Assembly: GCF_006491645.1 (NCBI RefSeq)
Contig: NZ_VDCZ01000001.1
Coordinates: 124,001-188,000 of the forward strand
Direction of reading: 5' to 3'
Source: Flavobacterium profundi
GTDB lineage: Bacteria > Bacteroidota > Bacteroidia > Flavobacteriales > Flavobacteriaceae
DNA length: 64,000 nt
The position numbers were made by a program, and so were the translations under genes. Below are positions 60,409-64,000 of the stretch, piece after piece (positions within the stretch are counted from its first letter, which is position 1; each line of letters opens with the position of its first letter). The notes under the pieces were generated by a model. The model worked only from the letters and a program-made list of their open reading frames with translations, was not told the origin of the DNA and did not search any database.

Positions 60409-61019
60409 TTTAAATTCATTTTAATTACTCTTCCTGGATTGCCCACAACTACAGCAAAATCGGGAACATCCTCAATAATAACTGCTCCAGCTCCAATGGT
60501 TGCCCATTTCCCAATAGTTATTCCTTGAATGACAGACGCACCTATACCAATTTGAGTTCCCTCACCTACAGACACGTTTCCTGCCAAGGAAGCATTTGGA
60601 GAAATATGAACATAATCAGACAGCACACAATCGTGTTCCACAATACTCCCAGAATTTAAAATACAATGTTTACCAATAGTTGCAGCTGCATTAACAACTA
60701 CTTGTGGCATCACTACACTACCTTCTCCAATTAAAGCAAATGAAGAAATTATGGCTTTTTGATGAATTGCTGTGAGATAATTAAAATGATGTCTTTCTAC
60801 AATTTCTTTTCTAACCCAATTATCACCAATAGCAATAATAAATTTACTAGAATTGTTTACTTTGAAAACACTTGTTTTAACAACTGGTATCGACAAAAGA
60901 AAATCTACCTTTGGATTATCATCTACTATGGAAGAAACTGAATTATCATTTGATAACAATATATCTAGAACCACTTTAGCATGCCCACTTGCTCCAAAAA
61001 TATAATAGTTTGACTCCAT
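60405..61019 (-). CDS. Sugar O/N-acetyltransferase (PglD-like)
   Basis: The 204-residue protein has a small Rossmann-like N-terminal part (YYIFGASGHAKVVLDIL) and a left-handed beta-helix of hexapeptide repeats (about residues 85-195). The catalytic His is in SGSIVEHDCVLSDYVHISPNASL. It matches PglD, which acetylates the 4-amino sugar to give UDP-diacetylbacillosamine. It is coupled to the sugar transferase gene by a four-base overlap. Confidence 0.92.
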   Translation of the reverse strand: MESNYYIFGASGHAKVVLDILLSNDNSVSSIVDDNPKVDFLLSIPVVKTSVFKVNNSSKFIIAIGDNWVRKEIVERHHFNYLTAIHQKAIISSFALIGEGSVVMPQVVVNAAATIGKHCILNSGSIVEHDCVLSDYVHISPNASLAGNVSVGEGTQIGIGASVIQGITIGKWATIGAGAVIIEDVPDFAVVVGNPGRVIKMNLK

Positions 61020-61022
61020 TAC

Positions 61023-61628
61023 TTATAAATTACCTTTAAAAACTTCCATTGTAGCTGCACCTTGCTGAGAAATTCCCTCTCGTACAAAGACTTTTTTTAT
61101 TGTTAAAAATACTATTTTTAAATCGAGTAAAAAATTATAATTTTTAACATACCAAACATCATATTCAAATTTTTGATTCCAGCTGATGGCATTTCGACCA
61201 TTAATTTGTGCCCAACCCGTAATACCAGGTCGAATTGAATGTCTTTGTTTTTGAAAATCATTATACAACGGTAAATATTGAACGAGTAAAGGTCTAGGGC
61301 CAATTAAACTCATATCTCCTTTAATTACATTAAGTAATTGAGGTATTTCATCTAGCGAAGTTTTTCTAACGAATGCGCCAATTTTAGTCAGCCTTTCCTC
61401 ATCAGCTAATAAATTTCCGTTAGCATCCTTTCTATCATTCATTGTTTTGAATTTAATAATCTTAAATATTTTTTCCTTTTTTCCTGGGCGCATTTGAAAA
61501 AAGAAAGGTTTGCCTTGATTGGCAATATACAAACCTACGGTAACTAAAACAAATACAGGAAGTAACAACAGAAATCCTAATAATGAAAAACTGAAATCTA
61601 TCATCCTTTTGAAAAAGCTCTTATACAT
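61023..61628 (-). CDS. PglC-like phosphoglycosyl transferase
   Basis: From the ATG at 61628 ([24 protein letters not shown]) the protein has 201 residues. The domain has [54 protein letters not shown] and [29 protein letters not shown]. The C-terminal tail [19 protein letters not shown] closely follows the Campylobacter PglC pattern. It should place diacetylbacillosamine 1-phosphate or a similar sugar on undecaprenyl phosphate. A longer frame to 61688 would overlap the glycosyltransferase gene and is less likely. Confidence 0.92.
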   Translation of the reverse strand: MYKSFFKRMIDFSFSLLGFLLLLPVFVLVTVGLYIANQGKPFFFQMRPGKKEKIFKIIKFKTMNDRKDANGNLLADEERLTKIGAFVRKTSLDEIPQLLNVIKGDMSLIGPRPLLVQYLPLYNDFQKQRHSIRPGITGWAQINGRNAISWNQKFEYDVWYVKNYNFLLDLKIVFLTIKKVFVREGISQQGAATMEVFKGNL

Positions 61629-62769
61629 AGTAATTACTTGTTTCTTTATATGAAGCAATGGTTTTATCCCACAATTGTTTTTGCTCAAATTTCGATAAAA
61701 TTATGCTTCTCGTGGTACTAGCCATCTTTTCGACTATATTTTTATTTTGGAAACAATACAACATAGTTTCATAAAGTATTTTTTCATTTTTAGAGGGAAT
61801 CAAAAAACCATTAATACCATCAATAATAATTTCATTACATCCAATAATATCAGATGAAATTGAAGGAACATTCATGGCTGCAGCTTCCATTAAAGATATC
61901 CCAAAACCTTCTCGATAAGAAGGAAAAACAAAAAGATCCATCATTTTATAAAAAGGTCTAATATCCATTTGAAAACCTACAAGAATAATATTAGGATTAG
62001 CATGTATTTCATTTTTAATTTCAGGTAACAAAGGGTCTAAGGTTTCTTCAAAATTTCCTGCAATAATTAATTTAACATTGTTATAATCATTAGAAATAGT
62101 TTTAAAAGCAGATACTAATTCGTTAATTCCTTTATCCTTGACCACTCTGCCAATAAAACCAAAAACAAAATCATCTTCAGCTATACCGTATTGTTTTTTA
62201 AAATTATTAGAATCAACGATTTGCGAATTAAAAAAAACGCCATCAATTCCATTTATACTTCCATTCCAGATAATTTGAATTTCTTTTTTTGTTATCTTAT
62301 CATCCTGCATAACCTCTTTTACTCCATGACTCACAGCATAAACCGAAGTTGCTAATTTACAAGAAACTCTTTCCATAGCCATTAGTAATTTCCTCTTAAA
62401 ACCTGCTACTCCTTGATAACGCAATCCATGAACATAATAGATTCGTGTTGGCACTCTACAAATCCAAGCTGCAATCATAGATAAAAAGCTACCTTTTGGA
62501 GTGTTTCCATGAACTATATCTGGTCTTTTCATTATGAAATATCCAATTAATCGCAACAAGCTAAGAAAATCGTTTACTAATGCAATTTCTCTTTTCATTA
62601 CGATTCCTTTACAAGCAACATTATATTGTTTAGCTGTTTGATAAAGTCTATCTTCAGGAGATGAAATTAAAGTAACATCAAATTCTTCTTTAAGCAAAGC
62701 AAGTTGGCCTTTAAAAAAAATTAAAGACAAAGGGATTGTTGTAATGATAAATAACTTTTTTTTACGCAT
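61621..62769 (-). CDS. Family 4-type glycosyltransferase (PglA-like)
   Basis: The 382-residue GT-B enzyme has [52 protein letters not shown] and [29 protein letters not shown]. Located next to the PglC-like gene, it may add the second sugar to the lipid-linked intermediate, as PglA does. It overlaps both neighbours by eight bases. Confidence 0.92.
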   Translation of the reverse strand: MRKKKLFIITTIPLSLIFFKGQLALLKEEFDVTLISSPEDRLYQTAKQYNVACKGIVMKREIALVNDFLSLLRLIGYFIMKRPDIVHGNTPKGSFLSMIAAWICRVPTRIYYVHGLRYQGVAGFKRKLLMAMERVSCKLATSVYAVSHGVKEVMQDDKITKKEIQIIWNGSINGIDGVFFNSQIVDSNNFKKQYGIAEDDFVFGFIGRVVKDKGINELVSAFKTISNDYNNVKLIIAGNFEETLDPLLPEIKNEIHANPNIILVGFQMDIRPFYKMMDLFVFPSYREGFGISLMEAAAMNVPSISSDIIGCNEIIIDGINGFLIPSKNEKILYETMLYCFQNKNIVEKMASTTRSIILSKFEQKQLWDKTIASYKETSNYYV

Positions 62770-63631
62770 TTAAACCCTTAACTTTTGTGTTTTTAATAAT
62801 TGTAATTGCTTCTTTAAATTTAGAAATATATTCTTCTGAAACTACCCCTTTACCTCTATTTTTTTGTAGCAGATCTATTTTTCCCATTCCATCTAAAAGA
62901 TAAACGACTAATGATTTAAAATAAGACTTGGCAAGTAAAATATGAAAACGATTTTCTCCGTATTTACGAATCATATTCCTTTCATTTTTGTAAGCTCTGA
63001 TAAGTTTTCTTCTAGTTACATTATTTTCTTCCCTGTAGATATACAAAGGTTCTTCTATAGAGATAACCTTTAAATCGTTTTTTTTGGAAGTACGCAACCA
63101 TAAATCTAAATCTTGAGCAATACTTAAGCTTTCATCATATTTATTTCTTTCATACCATGATTTTTTAGCAATAAGTGCAGCATGCGTAATTCCTACTTTT
63201 CGAGTCAAAATATCTTGAAAAGTAACCGATTTATAGTTAACACCTCTCACACCAACGATTTCTAAATTATTTAAAACAGAATACACTCCTGTTGTAACAA
63301 TATCGACATCGTTTTTAGAGAATAATTCCAATTGTTTTTCAATTCTGTTTGGCATCATTAAATCATCAGCATCCATTCGTACTATATAATCATGTTTTGC
63401 CCATTGTGTAACTTCATTCAATCGAGCTGCTAATTTTTTATTTTTCCCATCTGAAATTACTCTCACTCTCTCATCATCTACTGACTTTGCAATAGCAAGA
63501 GAACTATCTGTAGAACCATCATCTATTAGTAATAATTCCCAATCTTGAAAAGTTTGAGCAAATACAGAGCGTATTGCATCTGGCAAATATTCTTCGGCAT
63601 TATAAAATGGAATTGCTATTGTTATTTTCAT
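62762..63631 (-). CDS. Glycosyltransferase family 2
   Basis: The 289-residue GT-A enzyme has MKITIAIPFYNAEEYLPDAIRSVFAQTFQDWELLLIDDGSTDSSLAIA, the DxD motif in YIVRMDADDLMMPNRIEKQ and DLDLWLRTSKKNDL further on. It is an inverting transferase of the polysaccharide assembly line. It shares one base with the gene upstream. Confidence 0.95.
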   Translation of the reverse strand: MKITIAIPFYNAEEYLPDAIRSVFAQTFQDWELLLIDDGSTDSSLAIAKSVDDERVRVISDGKNKKLAARLNEVTQWAKHDYIVRMDADDLMMPNRIEKQLELFSKNDVDIVTTGVYSVLNNLEIVGVRGVNYKSVTFQDILTRKVGITHAALIAKKSWYERNKYDESLSIAQDLDLWLRTSKKNDLKVISIEEPLYIYREENNVTRRKLIRAYKNERNMIRKYGENRFHILLAKSYFKSLVVYLLDGMGKIDLLQKNRGKGVVSEEYISKFKEAITIIKNTKVKGLNA

Positions 63632-64000
63632 TATGGGAATAAATTTGGATTGAACTCATACGGAACTAAATTGGACATTTTGGATAAATAAATACCAAAA
63701 AAAACTAAATGTATACCTATAAAAGCGACTCTAGGCAAAAGACGATTAAACATGGGCACATCGTTAAGTATAAAAGGCCAGATTAAGATATAACCGAATG
63801 AAAAATACAAAGACATTCGTAAAAAGTTTACATCAGAACCTGTTAAACTAACTACCATATAGATAATAGAACTAAAAACGCAGGTATTCAAATAAATATT
63901 AAAATAGGCTAAGTTTTCAGTTTTGATATACTTCCTAAAACGAATTAAAACAAATGTCATTACAATAAAAAACAAACTCAACAACAATCCTCCTTGAGCA
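63631..64000 (-). CDS. Polymerase-like membrane protein, C-terminal part (EpsG/Wzy-like, runs off the window)
   Basis: The reverse strand stays open to the right edge, giving about 122 residues with three to four membrane helices (LLLSLFFIVMTFVLI, FNIYLNTCVFSSIIYMVVSL and others). RMSLYFSFGYILIWPFIL is the segment seen near the C-terminus of EpsG-type polysaccharide polymerases. The true start lies outside the window; the TTG at 63987 is not a real start. It overlaps the family 2 glycosyltransferase gene by one base. Confidence 0.7.
   Translation of the reverse strand, partial: AQGGLLLSLFFIVMTFVLIRFRKYIKTENLAYFNIYLNTCVFSSIIYMVVSLTGSDVNFLRMSLYFSFGYILIWPFILNDVPMFNRLLPRVAFIGIHLVFFGIYLSKMSNLVPYEFNPNLFP

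Noticed and set aside
61118..61303. Leftward 61-codon frame inside the PglC-like gene
   Set aside because: It is a frame shadow of the conserved sugar transferase domain.

Overview
The window looks like chromosome from a member of the Flavobacteriaceae (Bacteroidota), probably Flavobacterium or a close relative. The DNA is AT-rich. Many genes have the Bacteroidota -7 element TAnnTTTG just upstream. One gene carries a type IX secretion C-terminal sorting domain, and a PorV/PorQ-type protein, a DUF4105 protein, a crtI-crtB-crtZ carotenoid set and flavobacterial-style polysaccharide genes are present. I saw no rRNA or tRNA gene, CRISPR array or insertion sequence.

Layout. Positions 1-13883 are mostly core genes: the start of a FAD-dependent protein, a lipoprotein, a type IX-secreted protein with thrombospondin-type calcium repeats, a DUF2891 protein, an AraC-type regulator, a DUF983 protein, recQ, an operon of kdsD-tatC-AhpD-like protein, lptB, and a large CocE/PepX-type hydrolase. 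Positions 13884-19820 are an accessory island built around a grasp-with-spasm RiPP pathway: a Gly-Gly leader precursor, a secreted helical-repeat protein, an ATP-grasp maturase, a small unknown ORF and a SPASM-only maturase. A duplicated cassette of about 515 bp flanks the pathway. Each cassette copy ends at the start codon of a small peptide gene, and each encodes the same 37-residue membrane microprotein. Positions 19847-23563 hold a carotenoid operon led by a MerR regulator with the cobalamin-binding motifs of CarH photoreceptors. Positions 23579-27670 hold a GH25 lysozyme, pssA, a PorV/PorQ-type protein and a DUF4105 membrane protein.

Positions 27705-64000 form a surface-polysaccharide locus. 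One leftward block (52730 down to 27705) starts from a well-formed TTTG-N19-TAnnTTTG promoter. It encodes a NeuB/LegI-NeuC/LegG-NeuA/LegF set, an asparagine synthase, an ABC flippase, the pseudaminic-acid genes pseB, pseC, pseF, pseH and pseI, several glycosyltransferases, an MBOAT/SGNH acyltransferase pair, an O-antigen ligase/polymerase and a large initiating phosphoglycosyltransferase. After a rightward CpsB-type phosphatase, a second leftward block encodes Wzc, Wza, a PglF/WbpM dehydratase, a PglE-like aminotransferase, two small phosphoglycosyltransferases, a PglD-like acetyltransferase, two more glycosyltransferases and the end of a polymerase-like membrane protein.

The genes fit together as follows. 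The PglF/PglE/PglD set would make UDP-diacetylbacillosamine. That can be joined to lipid by the PglC-like transferase, or fed to the NeuC/LegG-NeuB/LegI-NeuA/LegF trio to give a CMP-legionaminic-type sugar. Separately, the pse genes would give CMP-pseudaminic acid. The most novel material is the RiPP island: the duplicated cassette, the microprotein that differs only at synonymous sites between copies, a small ORF between the two maturases, and a degenerate second precursor.
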